DNA from: Bugulina stolonifera
Taxonomy: Eukaryota; Bryozoa; Gymnolaemata; Cheilostomatida; Bugulidae
NCBI GenBank assembly: GCA_935421135.1
Contig: OW285191.1
Location: 1 to 64,000 of the forward strand
Direction of reading: 5' to 3'
DNA length: 64,000 bases
Part shown: positions 36,901 through 51,729 of the stretch, piece after piece
How the letters are laid out: each line of letters starts with the position of its first letter
How positions within the stretch are numbered: position 1 is the stretch's first letter
Position numbers and translations under genes: made by a program
The notes under the pieces: model-generated
Databases searched by the model: none
What the model was told of the DNA's origin: nothing
Seen by the model: only the letters and a program-made list of their open reading frames with translations

Positions 36901-38918
36901 ATCCTCTCACTAGAAGGACACAGATGTTTCCAGCCATACTCAGCTTGCTCTCTGGTGATTAACTTTTACTAGCCGCTGTGTATATCCTCTGGTGGGCAGA
37001 AATGATTCAGTCAATAGATGAGCTCAAGCAAGCTAAAACAGGTAGGACAGGTTATTTATAACGTACACTTTGCATGTACGAACAACCCTAAGATCTCCAC
37101 AGATATCCGAATATATTCTCACAGTTTACATGTATATGACAATAGAAATAACAGTAAACAATCAATGTACCACTACAATGTCTTTGAACAGTCATATTCA
37201 TGGGTTGGTTTTATTTTATTAACAATATATACAACAATTCATGCATCTATTACCTCCCTAAGCCGTAGGAATGGCAACTGCCGCAATTCACTCCTATCCT
37301 CTCACTAGAAGGACACAGATGTTTCCAGCCATACTCAGCTTGCTCTCTGGTGATTAACTTTTACTAGCCACTGTGTATATTATCCTCTGGTGGGCAGAAA
37401 TGATTCAGTCTATAGATGAGCTCAAGCAAGCTAAAACAAGTAGGACAAGTTATTTATCACATACACTGTACATGTCCTAACAACCCTAAGATCTGCACAG
37501 ATACCCGAGTATAATCTCACATATTATATGGCAATAAATAGAGATGGCAGTAAATAATCACTGTAGCACCACAACATCTTTGAGCAGTCATTTTAAACTG
37601 GTTGGTTTTATTTCACTGACATAATATAGAGCAGTTCATGCATCTATTACCTCCCTACGCCGTAGAAATGACAACCACCTCAATTCACTCCTATCCTCTC
37701 ACTAGAAGGACACAGATGTTTGCAGTCATACTCAGTTGCTCCCTGGTGATTAACTTTTATTAGCCGCTGAGTATATCCTCTGGTGGGCAGAAATTATTCA
37801 GTCTATAGATGAGCTCAAAAAAGCTAAAACAAGTAGGACAAGTTATTTATAACATACACTGTACATGTCCTAACAATCCCAGGATCTGCACAGATACCCG
37901 AGTATAATCTCACATATTATATGGCAATAAATAGAGATGGCAGCAAATAATCACCGTAGCACCACAATATCTTTGAGCAGTCATTTTAAACTGGTTGGTT
38001 ATATTTCACTAACATAATATAGAGCAGTTCATGCATCTATTACCTCCCTACGCCGTGGCATTGACAACCACCTCAATTCACTCCAATCCTTTCACTAGAC
38101 GGACACAGTTGTTTCCAGTCATACTCAGTTCGCTCTCTGGCGACTGACGTTTTCTAGCAGCTGTGTTTATTCTCTGGTGGGCAGAAATGGTTCAGTCTAT
38201 AGATGAGCTCAAGCAAGCTAAAACAAGTAGGACAAGTTATTTATAACATACACTGTACATGTCCTAACAATCCTAATATCTGCACAGATACCCGAGTATA
38301 ATCTCACATATTAAATGGCAATAAATAGAGAGGGCAGTAAATAATCACTGCAGAACCACAACATCTTTGAGCTGTCATTTTAAACTGGTTGGTTTTATTT
38401 CACTGACATATTATAGAGCAGTTCATGCATCTATTACCCCCCTACGCCGTAGCAATGACAACCACCTCAATTCACTCCTATCCTCTCACTAGAAGGACAC
38501 AGTTTTTTCCAGTCATACTCAGCTCGCTCTCTGGTGACTGACTTTTACTAGCAGCTGTGTTTATTCTCTGGTGGGCAGAAATGGTTCAGTCTATAGATGA
38601 GCTCAAGCAAGCGAAAACAAGCAGGACAAGTTATTTATAACATACACTTTGCATGTACGAACAACCCTAAGATCTCCACAGATACCCGAATATATTCTCA
38701 CAGTTTACATGTATATGACAACAGAAATAACAGTAAACAATCAATGTACCACTACAATGTCTTTGAACAATCATATTCATGGGTTGGTTTTATTTTATTA
38801 ACATAATATAGTACAATTCATGCATCTATTACCTCCCTAAGCCGTCGGAATGGCAACTGCCGCAATTCACTCCTATCCTCTCACTAGAAGGACACAGATG
38901 TTTGCAGTCATACTCAGT

Positions 38919-39114
38919 TGGTCCCTGTCGATTAACTTTTACTACCAGCTGTGTCTATCCACTGGTCGGGAGAAATGATTCAGTCTATAGCTGAGCTCAA
39001 ACAAGCTAAAACAGGTAGGACAGGCTATTTATAATTTACACTGTACTTGTACCAACCATCATAAGGTCTGCACAGATAACCGAATATAATCTCACATTTT
39101 GTATGACAATAGAG
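38919..39114. repeat. Type-C diverged monomer segment, copy 3
   Basis: Counterpart of the 21955 copy in the second large duplication (offset 16964). Confidence 0.85.
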
Positions 39115-42100
39115 ATGGCAGTAAATAATCACTGAGTAGCACTACAATATCTTTGAGCAGTCATTTTAAACTGGTTGGTTTTATTTCACTAACATAATAT
39201 AGAGCAGTTCATGCATCTATTACCCCCCTACGTCGTAGCAATGACAACCACCTCAATTCACTCCTATCCTCTCACTAGAAGGACACAGATGTTTCCAGTC
39301 ATACTCGGCTTGCTCTCTGGTGATTAACTTTTATTAGCCGCTGTGTATATCCTCTGGTGGGCAGAAATTATTCAGTCTATAGATGAGCTCAAACAAGCTA
39401 AAACAAGTAGGACAAGTTATTTATAACATACACTGTACATGTCCTAACAATCCTAGGATCTGCACAGATACCCGAGTATAATCTCACATAATATATGGCA
39501 ACAAATAGAGATGGCAGTAAATAATCACCGTAGCACCACAATATCCTTGAGCAGTCATTTTAAACTGGTTGGTTATATTTCACTAACATAATATAGAGCA
39601 GTTCATGCATCTATTACCTCCCTACGCCGTGGCATTGACAACCACCTCAATTCACTCCAATCCTCTCACTAGACGGACACAGTTGTTTCCAGTCATACTC
39701 AGTTCGCTCTCTGGTGACTGACGTTTTCTAGCAGCTGTGTTTATTCTCTGGTGGGCAGAAATGGTTCAGTCTATAGATGAGCTCAAGCAAGCTAAAACAA
39801 GTAGGACAAGTTATTTATAACATACACTGTACATGTCCTAACAATCCTAATATCTGCACAGATACCCGAGTATAATCTCACATATTACATGGCAATAAAT
39901 AGAGAGGGCAGTAAATAATCACTGCAGAACCACAACATCTTTGAGCAGTCATTTTAAACTGGTTGGTTTTATTTCACTAACATAATATAGAGCAGTTCAT
40001 GCATCTATTACCCCCCTACGCCGTAGCAATGACAACCACCTCAATTCACTCCTATCCTCTCACTAGAAGGACACAGTTTTTTCCAGTCATACTCAGCTCG
40101 CTCTCTGGTGACTGACTTTTACTAGCAGCTGTGTTTATTCTCTGGTGGGCAGAAATGGTTCAGTCTATAGATGAGCTCAAGCAAGCGAAAACAAGCAGGA
40201 CAAGTTATTTATAACATACACTTTGCATGTACGAACAACCCTAAGATCTCCACAGATACCCGAATATATTCTCACAGTTTACATGTATATGACAATAGAA
40301 ATAACAGTAAACAATCAATGTACCACTACAATGTCTTTGAACAGTCATATTCATGGGTTGGTTTTCTTTTATTAACATAACATAGAACAATTCATGCATC
40401 TATTACCTCCCTAAGCCGTAGGAATGGCAACTGCCGCAATTCACTCCTATCCTCTCACTAGAAGGACACAGATGTTTCCAGCCATACTCAGCTTGCTCTC
40501 TGGTGATTAACTTTTACTAGCCGCTGTGTATATCCTCTAGTGGGCAGAAATCATTTAGTCTATAGATGAGCTCAAGCAAGCTAAAACAGGTAGGACAGGT
40601 TATTTATAACATACACTTTGAATGTACAAACAACCCTAAGATCTCCACAGATACCCGAATATATTCTCACAGTTTACATGTATATGACAATAGAAATAAC
40701 AGTAAACAATCAATGTACCACTACAATGTCTTTGAACAGTCATATTCATGGGTTGGTTTTATTTTATTAACATAATATAGAACAATTCATGCATCTATTA
40801 CCTCCCTAAGCCGTCGGAATGCAACTGCCGCAATTCACTCCTATCCTCTCACTAGAAGGACACAGATGTTTCCAGCCATACTCAGCTTGCTCTCTGGTGA
40901 TTAACTTTTACTAGCCGCTGTGTATATCCTCTGGTGGGCAGAAATGGTTCAGTCTATAGATGAGCTCAAGCAAGCTAAAACAAGTAGGACAAGTTATTTA
41001 TAACATACACTGTACATGTCTTAACAATCCTAATATCTGCACAGATACCCGAGTATAATCTCACATATTATATGGCAATAAATAGAGATGGCAGTAAATA
41101 ATCACTGTAGCACCACAACATCTTTGAGCAGTCATTTTAAACTGGTTGGTTTTATTTCACTAACCTAATATAGAGCAGTTCATGCATCTATTACCCCCCT
41201 ACGCCGTAGCAATGACAACCACCTCAATTCACTCCTATCCTCTCACTAGAAGGACACAATTGTTTCCAGTCATACTTAGCTCGCTCTCTGGTGACTGACT
41301 TTTACTAGCAGCTGTGTTTATTCTCTGGTGGGCAGAAATGGTTCAGTCTATAGATGAGCTCAAGCAAGCTAAAACAAGTAGGACAAGTTATTTTTAACAT
41401 ACACTTTGCATGTACGAACAACCCTAAGATCTCCACAGATACCCGAATATATTCTCACAGTTTACATGTATATGACAATAGAAATAACAGTAAACAATCA
41501 ATGTACCGCTACAATGTCTTTGAACAATCATATCCATGGGTTGGTTTTATTTTATTAACATAATATAGAACAATTCATGCATCTATTACCTCCCTAAGCC
41601 GTCGGAATGGCAACTGCCGCAATTCACTCCTATCCTCTCACTAGAAGGACACAGATGTTTCCAGCCATACTCAGCTTGCTCTCTGTTGATTAACTTTTAC
41701 TAGCCGCTGTGTATATCCTCTGGTGGGCAGAAATGATTCAGTCAATAGATGAGCTCAAGCAAGCTAAAACAGGTAGGACAGGTTATTTATAACGTACACT
41801 TTGCATGTACAAACAACCCTAAGATCTCCACAGATACCCGAATATATTCTCACAGTTTACATGTATATGACAATAGAAATAACAGTAAACTATCAATGTA
41901 CCACTACAATGTCTTTGAACAGTCATATTCATGGGTTGGTTTTATTTTATTAACATAATATAGAAAAGTTCATGCATCTATTACCTCCCTAAGCCGTAGG
42001 AATGGCAACTGCCGCAATTCACTCCTATCCTCTCACTAGAAGGACACAGATGTTTCCAGCCATACTCAGCTTGCTCTCTGGTGATTAACTTTTACTAGCT

Positions 42101-42353
42101 GCTGTGTATATCCTCTGGTGGGCAGAAATCATTTAGTCTATAGATGAGCTCAAGCAAGCTAAAACAGGTAGGACAGTTCATTTATAACATACACTTTGAA
42201 TGTACAAACAACCCTAAGATCTCCACAGATACCCGAATATATTCTCACAGTTTACATGTATATGACAATAGAAATAACAGTAAACAATCAATGTACCACT
42301 ACAATGTCTTTGAACAGTCATATTCATGGGTTGGTTTTATTTTATTAACATAA

Positions 42354-43933
42354 TATAGAAAAATTCATGCATCTATTACCTCCCTAAGCCGTAGCAATGA
42401 CAACCACCTCAATTCACTCCTATCCTCCCACTAGAAGGACACAGATGTTTCCAGTCATACTCGGCTTGCTCTCTGGTGATTAACTTTTACTAGCCGCTGT
42501 GTATATCCTCTGGTGGGCAGAAATGATTCAGTCTATAGATGAGCTCAAGCAAGCTAAAACAAGTATGACAAGTTATTTATAACATACACTGTACATGTCC
42601 CAACAATCCTAAGATCTGCACAGATACCCGAATATAATCTCACATATTATATAGCAATAAATAGAGATGGCAGTAAATAATCACTGTAGCACCACAACAT
42701 CTTTGAGCAGTCATTTTAAACTGGTTGGTTTTATTTCACTAACCTAATATAGAGCAGTTCATGCATCTATTACCCCCCCTACGCCGTAGCAATGACAACC
42801 ACCTCAATTCACTCCTATCCTCTCACTAGAAGGACACAATTGTTTCCAGTCATACTCAGATCGCTCTCTGGTGACTGACTTTTACTAGCAGCTGTGTTTA
42901 TTCTCTGGTGGGCAGAAATGGTTCAGTCTATAGATGAGCTCAAGCAAGCTAAAACAAGTAGGACAAGTTATTTTTAACATACACTTTGCATGTACGAACA
43001 ACCCTAAGATCTCCACCGATACCCGAATATATTCTCACAGTTTACATGTATATGACAATAGAAATAACAGTAAACAATCAATGTACCACTACAATGTCTT
43101 TGAACAGTCATATTCATGGGTTGGTTTTATTTTATTAACATAATATAGAAAAATTCATGCATCTATTACCTCCCTAAGCCGTAGCAATGACAACCACCTC
43201 AATTCACTCCTATCCTCCCACTAGAAGGACACAGATGTTTCCAGTCATACTCGGCTTGCTCTCTGGTGATTAACTTTTACTAGCCGCTGTGTATATCCTC
43301 TGGTGGGCAGAAATGATTCAGTCTATAGATGAGCTCAAGCAAGCTAAAACAAGTATGACAAGTTATTTATAACATACACTGTACATGTCCCAACAATCCT
43401 AAGATCTGCACAGATACCCGAATATAATCTCACATATTATATAGCAATAAATAGAGATGGCAGTAAATAATCACTGTAGCACCACAACATCTTTGAGCAG
43501 TCATTTTAAACTGGTTGGTTTTATTTCACTAACCTAATATAGAGCAGTTCATGCATCTATTACCCCCCCTACGCCGTAGCAATGACAACCACCTCAATTC
43601 ACTCCTATCCTCTCACTAGAAGGACACAATTGTTTCCAGTCATACTCAGATCGCTCTCTGGTGACTGACTTTTACTAGCAGCTGTGTTTATTCTCTGGTG
43701 GGCAGAAATGGTTCAGTCTATAGATGAGCTCAAGCAAGCTAAAACAAGTAGGACAAGTTATTTTTAACATACACTTTGCATGTACGAACAACCCTAAGAT
43801 CTCCACCGATACCCGAATATATTCTCACAGTTTACATGTATATGACAACAGAAATAACAGTAAACAATCAATGTACCACTACAATGTCTTTGAACAATCA
43901 TATTCATGGGTTGGTTTTATTTTATTAACATAA
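42354..43933. repeat. Tandem duplication of a 790-bp two-monomer block in copy B
   Basis: The open type-A segments at 42144, 42934 and 43724 are spaced by 790 bp, and the sequence between the last two repeats that between the first two, including the rare ACAAGTATGAC, ATGTCCCAAC and CTCCACCGAT variants and the seven-C run TACCCCCCCTACG. Copy A has a single block in the same place (25180 to 25969). It is a recent gain of one dimer. Confidence 0.85.
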
Positions 43934-44444
43934 TATACTGTAGTACAATTCATGCATCTATTACCTCCCTAAGCCGTCGGAATGGCAACTGCCGCAATTC
44001 ACTCCTATCCTCTCACTAGAAGGACACAGATGTTTCCAGCCATACTCAGCTTGCTCTCTGGTGATTAACTTTTACTAGCCGCTGTGTATATCCTCTGGTG
44101 GGCAGAAATGATTCAGTCTATAGATGAGCTCAAACAAGCTAAGACAAGTAGGACAAGTTATTTATAACATACACTGTACATGTCCTAAGAATCCTAAGAT
44201 CTGCACAGATACCCGAGTATAATCTCACATATTATATGGCAATAAATAGAGATGGTAGTAAATAATCACTGTAGCACCACAATATCTTTGAGCAGTCATT
44301 TTAAACTGTTTGGTTTTATTTTACTAACATAATATAGAGCAGTTCATGCACCTATCACCTCCCTACGCCGTAGGAATGACAACCACCTCCATCCACTCCT
44401 ATCCTCTCACTAGAAGGACACAGATGTTTGCAGTCATACTCAGT

Positions 44445-44640
44445 TGGTCCCTGTCGATTAACTTTTACTACCAGCTGTGTCTATCCACTGGTCGGGAGAA
44501 ATGATTCAGTCTATAGCTGAGCTCAAACAAGCTAAAACAGGTAGGACAGGCTATTTATAATTTACACTGTACTTGTACCAACCATCATAAGGTCTGCACA
44601 GATAACCGAATATAATCTCACATTTTGTATGACAATAGAG
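44445..44640. repeat. Type-C diverged monomer segment, copy 4
   Basis: Counterpart of the 26690 copy in the second large duplication (offset 17755). It is followed by CACTGAGTAGC where the first has CACTGGGTAGC. Confidence 0.85.
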
Positions 44641-47600
44641 ATGGCAGTAAATAATCACTGAGTAGCACTACAATATCTTTGAGCAGTCATTTTAAACTGG
44701 TTGGTTATATTTCACTAACATAATATAGAGCAGTTCATGGATCTATTACCCCCCTACGCCGTAGCAATGACAACCACCTCAATTCACTCCTATCCTCTCA
44801 CTGGAAGGACACAGATGTTTCCAGTCATACTCGGCTTGCTCTCTGGTGATTAACTTTTATTAGCCGCTGTGTATATCCTCTGGTGGGCAGAAATTATTCA
44901 GTCTATAGATGAGCTCAAACAAGCTAAAACAAGTAGGACAAGTTATTTATAACATACACTGTACATGTCATAACAATCCTAGGATCTGCACAGATACCCG
45001 AGTATAATCTCACATAATATATGGCAATAAATAGAGATGGCAGTAAATAATCACCGTAGCACCACAATATCTTTGAGCAGTCATTTTAAACTGGTTGGTT
45101 ATATTTCACTAACATAATATAGAGCAGTTCATGCATCTTACTTCCCTACGCCGTGGCATTGACAACCACCTCAATTCACTCCAATCCTCTCACTAGACGG
45201 ACACAGTTGTTTCCAGTCATACTCAGTTCGCTCTCTGGTGACTGACGTTTTCTAGCAGCTGTGTTTATTCTCTGGTGGGCAGAAATGGTTCAGTCTATAG
45301 ATGAGCTCAAGCAAGCTAAAACAAGTAGGACAAGTTATTTATAACATACACTGTACATGTCCTAACAATCCTAATATCTGCACAGATACCCGAGTATAAT
45401 CTCACATATTACATGGCAATAAATAGAGAGGGCAGTAAATAATCACTGCAGAACCACAACATCTTTGAGCAGTCATTTTAAACTGGTTGGTTTTATTTCA
45501 CTAACATAATATAGAGCAGTTCATGCATCTATTACCCCCCTACGCGGTAGCAATGACAACCACCTCAATTCACTCCTATCCTCTCACTAGAAGGACACAG
45601 TTTTTTCCAGTCATACTCAGCTCGCTCTCTGGTGACTGACTTTTACTAGCAGCTGTGTTTATTCTCTGGTGGGCAGAAATGGTTCAGTCTATAGATGAGC
45701 TCAAGCAAGCGAAAACAAGCAGTACAAGTTATTTATAACATACACTTTGCATGTACGAACAACCCTAAGATCTCCACAGATACCCGAATATATTCTCACA
45801 GTTTACATGTATATGACAATAGAAATAACAGTAAACAATCAATGTACCACTACAATGTCTTTGAACAGTCATATTCATGGGTTGGTTTTCTTTTATTAAC
45901 ATAACATAGAACAATTCATGCATCTATTACCTCCCTAAGCCGTAGGAATGGCAACTGCCGCAATTCACTCCTATCCTCTCACTAGAAGGACACAGATGTT
46001 TCCAGCCATACTCAGCTTGCTCTCTGGTGATTAACTTTTACTAGCCGCTGTGTATATCCTCTAGTGGGCAGAAATCATTTAGTCTATAGATGAGCTCAAG
46101 CAAGCTAAGACAGGTAGGACAGGTTATTTCTAACATACACTTTGAATGTACAAACAACCCTAAGATCTCCACAGATACCCGAATATATTCTCACAGTTTA
46201 CATGTATATGACAATAGAAATAACAGTAAACAATCAATGTACCACTACAATGTCTTTGAACAGTCATATTCATTGGTTGGTTTTATTTTATTAACATAAT
46301 ATAGAAAAATTCATGCATCTATTACCTCCCTAAGCCGTAGCAATGACAACCACCTCAATTCACTCCTATCCTCTCACTAGAAGGACACAGATGTTTCCAG
46401 TCATACTCGGCTTGCTCTCTGGTGATTAACTTTTACTAGCCGCTGTGTATATCCTCTGGTGGGCAGAAATGATTCAGTCTATAGATGAGCTCAAGCAAGC
46501 TAAAACAAGTATGACAAGTTATTTATAACATACACTGTACATGTCCCAACAATCCTAAGATCTGCACAGATACCCGAGTATTATCTCACATATTATATAT
46601 CAATAAATAGAGATGGCAGTAAATAATCACTGTAGCACCACAACATCTTTGAGCAGTCATTTTAAGCTGGTTGGTTCTATTTTACTGACATAATATAGAG
46701 CAGTTCATGCATCTATTACCTCCCTACGCCGTAGAAATGACAACCACCTCAATTCACCCCTATCCTCTCACTAGAAGGACACAGATGTTTGCAGTCATAC
46801 TCAGTTGCTCCCTGGCGATTAACTTTTACAAGCAGCTGTCTTTATCCTCTGGTGGGCAGAAATCATTTAGTCTATAGATGAGCTCAAGCAAGCTCAAACA
46901 GGTAGGACAGGTGATTTATAACGTACACTTTGCATGTACGAACAACCCTAAGATCTCCACAGATATCCGAATATATTCTCACAGTTTACATGTATATGAC
47001 AATAGAAATAACAGTAAACAATCAATGTACCACTACAATGTCTTTGAACAGTCATATTCATGGGTTGGTTTTATTTTATTAACAATATATAGAACAATTA
47101 ATGCATCTATTACCTCCCTAAGCCGTAGCAATGACAACCACCTCAATTCACTCCTATTCTCTCACTAGAAGGACACAGATGTTTCCAGTCATACTCGGCT
47201 TGCTCTCTGGTGATTAACTTTTATTAGCCGCTGTGTATATCCTCTGGTGGGCAGAAATGATTCCGTCTATAGATGAGCTCAAACAAGCTAAAACAAGTAG
47301 GACAAGTTATTTATAACATACACTGTACATGTCCTAACAATCCTAGGATTTGCACAGATACCCGAGTATAATCTCACATAATATATGGCAATAAATAGAG
47401 ATGGCAGTAAATAATCACCGTAGCACCACAATATCTTTGAGCAGTCATTTTAAACTGGTTGGTTATATTTCACTAACATAATATAGAGCAGTTCATGCAT
47501 CTATTACCTCCCTACGCCGTGGCATTGACAACCACCTCAATTCACTCCAATCCTCTCACTAGACGGACACAGTTGTTTCCAGTCATACTCAGTTCGCTCT

Positions 47601-48776
47601 CTGGTGACTGACGTTTTCTAGCAGCTGTGCTTATTCTCTGGTGGGCAGAAATGGTTCAGTCTATAGATGAGCTCAAGCAAGCTAAAACAAGTAGGACAAG
47701 TTATTTATAACATACACTGTACATGTCCTAACAATCCTAATATCTGCACAGATACCCGAATATAATCTCACATATTACATGGCAATAAATAGAGAGAGCA
47801 GTAAATAATCACTGCAGCACCACAACATCTTTAAGCAGTCATTTTAAACTGGTTGGTTTTATTTCACTAACATAATATAGAGCAGTTCATGCATCTATTA
47901 CCCCCCTACGCCGTAGCAATGACAACCACCTCAATTCACTCCTATCCTCTCACTAGAAGGACACAGTTTTTTCCAGTCATACTCAGCTCGCTCTCTGGTG
48001 ACTGACTTTTACTAGCAGCTGTGTTTATTCTCTGGTGGGCAGAAATGGTTCAGTCTATGGATGAGCTCAAGCAAGCGAAAACAAGTAGGACAAGTTATTT
48101 ATAACATACACTTTGCATGTACGAACAACCCTAAGATCTCCACAGATACCCGAATATATTCTCACAGTTTACATGTATATGACAATAGAAATAACAGTAA
48201 ACAATCAATGTACCACTACAATGTCTTTGAACAGTCATATTCATGGGTTGGTTTTATTTTATTAACATAATATAGAAAAATTCATGCATCTATTACCTCC
48301 CTAAGCCGTAGCAATAACAACCACCTCAATTCACTCCTATCCTCTCACTAGAAGGACACAGATGTTTCCAGTCATACTCGGCTTGCTCTCTGGTGATTAA
48401 CTTTTACTAGCCGCTGTGTATATCCTCTGGTGGGCAGAAATGGTTCAGTCTATAGATGAGCTCAAGCAAGCTAAAACAAGTATGACAAGTTATTTATAAC
48501 ATACACTGTACATGTCCCAACAATCCTAAGATCTGCACAGATACCCGAGTATAATCTCACATATTATATGGCAATAAATAGAGATGGCAGTAAATAATCA
48601 CTGTAGCACCACAATATCTTTGAGCAGTCATTTTAAACTGTTTGGTTTTATTTTACTAACATAATATAGAGCAGTTCATGCACCTATCACCTCCCTACGC
48701 CGTAGGAATGACAACCACCTCCATCCACTCCTATCCTCTCACTAGAAGGACACAGATGTTTGCAGTCATACTCAGT

Positions 48777-48972
48777 TGGTCCCTGTCGATTAACTTTTAC
48801 TACCAGCTGTGTCTATCCACTGGTCGGGAGAAATGATTCAGTCTATAGCTGAGCTCAAACAAGCTAAAACAGGTAGGACAGGCTATTTATAATTTGCACT
48901 GTACTTGTACCAACCATCATAAGGTCTGCACAGATAACCGAATATAATCTCACATTTTGTATGACAATAGAG
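48777..48972. repeat. Type-C diverged monomer segment, copy 5
   Basis: As the other copies, but with TAATTTGCACTG in place of TAATTTACACTG and followed by GGCAGCAAATAATC. These two markers group it with the copies at 53896, 57046 and 62173. Confidence 0.85.
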
Positions 48973-51533
48973 ATGGCAGCAAATAATCACTGAGTAGCAC
49001 TACAATATCTTTGAGCAGTCATTTTAAACTGGTTGGTTATATTTCACTAACATAATATAGAGCAGTTCATGCATCTATTACCCCCCTACGCCGTAGCAAT
49101 GACAACCACCTCAATTCACTCCTATCCTCTCACTAGAAGGACACAGATGTTTCCAGTCATACTCGGCATGCTCTCTGGTGATTAACTTTTATTAGCCGCT
49201 GTGTATATCCTCTGGTGGGCAGAAATTATTCAGTCTATAGATGAGCTCAAACAAGCTAAAACAAGTAGGACAAGTTATTTATAACATACACTGTACATGT
49301 CATAACAATCCTAGGATCTGCACAGATACCCGAGTATAATCTCACATAATATATGGCAATAAATAGAGATGGCAGTAAATAATCACCGTAGCACCACAAT
49401 ATCTTTGAGCAGTCATTTTAAACTGGTTGGTTATATTTCACTAACATAATATAGAGCAGTTCATGCATCTATTACCTCCCTACGCCGTGGCATTGACAAC
49501 CACCTCAATTCACTCCAATCCTCTCACTAGACGGACACAGTTGTTTCCAGTCATACTCAGTTCGCTCTCTGGTGACTGACGTTTTCTAGCAGCTGTGTTT
49601 ATTCTCTGGTGGGCAGAAATGGTTCAGTCTATAGATGAGCTCAAGCAAGCTAAAACAAGTATGACAAGTTATTTATAACATACACTGTACATGTCCCAAC
49701 AATCCTAAGATCTGCACAGATACCCGAGTATTATCTCACATATTATATATCAATAAATAGAGATGGCAGTAAATAATCACTGTAGCACCACAACATCTTT
49801 GAGCAGTCATTTTAAACTGGTTGGTTCTATTTTACTGACATAATATAGAGCAGTTCATGCATCTATTACCTCCCTACGCCGTAGAAATGACAACCACCTC
49901 AATTCACCCCTATCCTCTCACTAGAAGGACACAGATGTTTGCAGTCATACTCAGTTGCTCCCTGGCGATTAACTTTTACAAGCAGCTGTCTTTATCCTCT
50001 GGTGGGCAGAAATCATTTAGTCTATAGATGAGCTCAAGCAAGCTAAAACAAGTAGGACAAGTTATTTTTAACATACACTTTGCATGTACGAACAACCCTA
50101 AGATCTCCACAGATACCCGAATATATTCTCACAGTTTACATGTATATGACAATAGAAATAACAGTAAACAATCAATGTACCGCTACAATGTCTTTGAACA
50201 ATCATATCCATGGGTTGGTTTTATTTTATTAACATAATATAGAACAATTCATGCATCTATTACCTCCCTAAGCCGTCGGAATGGCAACTGCCGCAATTCA
50301 CTCCTATCCTCTCACTAGAAGGACACAGATGTTTCCAGCCATACTCAGCTTGCTCTCTGTTGATTAACTTTTACTAGCCGCTGTGTATATCCTCTGGTGG
50401 GCAGAAATGATTCAGTCAATAGATGAGCTCAAGCAAGCTAAAACAGGTAGGACAGGTTATTTATAACGTACACTTTGCATGTACAAACAACCCTAAGATC
50501 TCCACAGATACCCGAATATATTCTCACAGTTTACATGTATATGACAATAGAAATAACAGTAAACTATCAATGTACCACTACAATGTCTTTGAACAGTCAT
50601 ATTCATGGGTTGGTTTTATTTTATTAACATAATATAGAAAAATTCATGCATCTATTACCTCCCTAAGCCGTAGGAATGGCAACTGCCGCAATTCACTCCT
50701 ATCCTCTCACTAGAAGGACACAGATGTTTCCAGCCATACTCAGCTTGCTCTCTGGTGATTAACTTTTACTAGCCGCTGTGTATATCCTCTGGTGGGCAGA
50801 AATCATTTAGTCTATAGATGAGCTCAAGCAAGCTAAAACAGGTAGGACAGTTCATTTATAACATACACTTTGAATGTACAAACAACCCTAAGATCTCCAC
50901 AGATACCCGAATATATTCTCACAGTTTACATGTATATGACAATAGAAATAACAGTAAACAATCAATGTACCACTACAATGTCTTTGAACAGTCATATTCA
51001 TGGGTTGGTTTTATTTTATTAACATAATATAGAACAATTCATGCATCTATTACCTCCCTAAGCCGTAGCAATGACAACCACCTCAATTCACTCCTATCCT
51101 CCCACTAGAAGGACACAGATGTTTCCAGTCATACTCGGCTTGCTCTCTGGTGATTAACTTTTACTAGCCGCTGTGTATATCCTCTGGTGGGCAGAAATGA
51201 TTCAGTCTATAGATGAGCTCAAGCAAGCTAAAACAAGTATGACAAGTTATTTATAACATACACTGTACATGTCCCAACAATCCTAAGATCTGCACAGATA
51301 CCCGAATATAATCTCACATATTATATAGCAATAAATAGAGATGGCAGTAAATAATCACTGTAGCACCACAACATCTTTGAGCAGTCATTTTAAACTGGTT
51401 GGTTTTATTTCACTAACCTAATATAGAGCAGTTCATGCATCTATTACCCCCCTACGCCGTAGCAATGACAACCACCTCAATTCACTCCTATCCTCTCACT
51501 AGAAGGACACAATTGTTTCCAGTCATACTCAGT

Positions 51534-51729
51534 TGGTCCCTGTCGATTAACTTTTACTACCAGCTGTGTCTATCCACTGGTCGGGAGAAATGATTCAGTC
51601 TATAGCTGAGCTCAAACAAGCTAAAACAGGTAGGACAGGCTATTTATAATTTACACTGTACTTGTACCAACCATCATAAGGTCTGCACAGATAACCGAAT
51701 ATAATCTCACATTTTGTATGACAATAGAG
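51534..51729. repeat. Type-C diverged monomer segment, copy 6 (chimeric left edge)
   Basis: Here the sequence to the left is an ordinary monomer reading CACAATTGTTTCCAGTCATACTCAG, not the GATGTTTGCAGTCATACTCAG that precedes every other type-C copy. The switch happens within CATACTCAG, so this monomer is a recombinant. Internally it has the TTTACACTG variant of the older copies. Confidence 0.85.

Larger units (their letters stand above)
28692..46446. repeat. Large segmental duplication, copy B (~17.75 kb)
   Basis: Near-identical to copy A. The left join is at GCCGCTGTGTATAT followed by TATCCTCTGG (about 28685-28700); the right join is at the same motif followed by CCTCTGG (about 46440-46450). 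Both edges therefore sit at one point of the monomer, as expected for unequal exchange in register. It contains inserts 5 and 6. Differences from A include A/G at 44664 against 26909, and T at 41002 region where A has C (AAGTAGG against AAGCAGG near 24020). Confidence 0.9.
35569..46446. repeat. Insert-free satellite of copy B
   Basis: Counterpart of 18605-28691, with one extra monomer pair. It carries type-C segments at 38919 and 44445. No gene, RNA or non-satellite sequence is visible. Confidence 0.9.
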
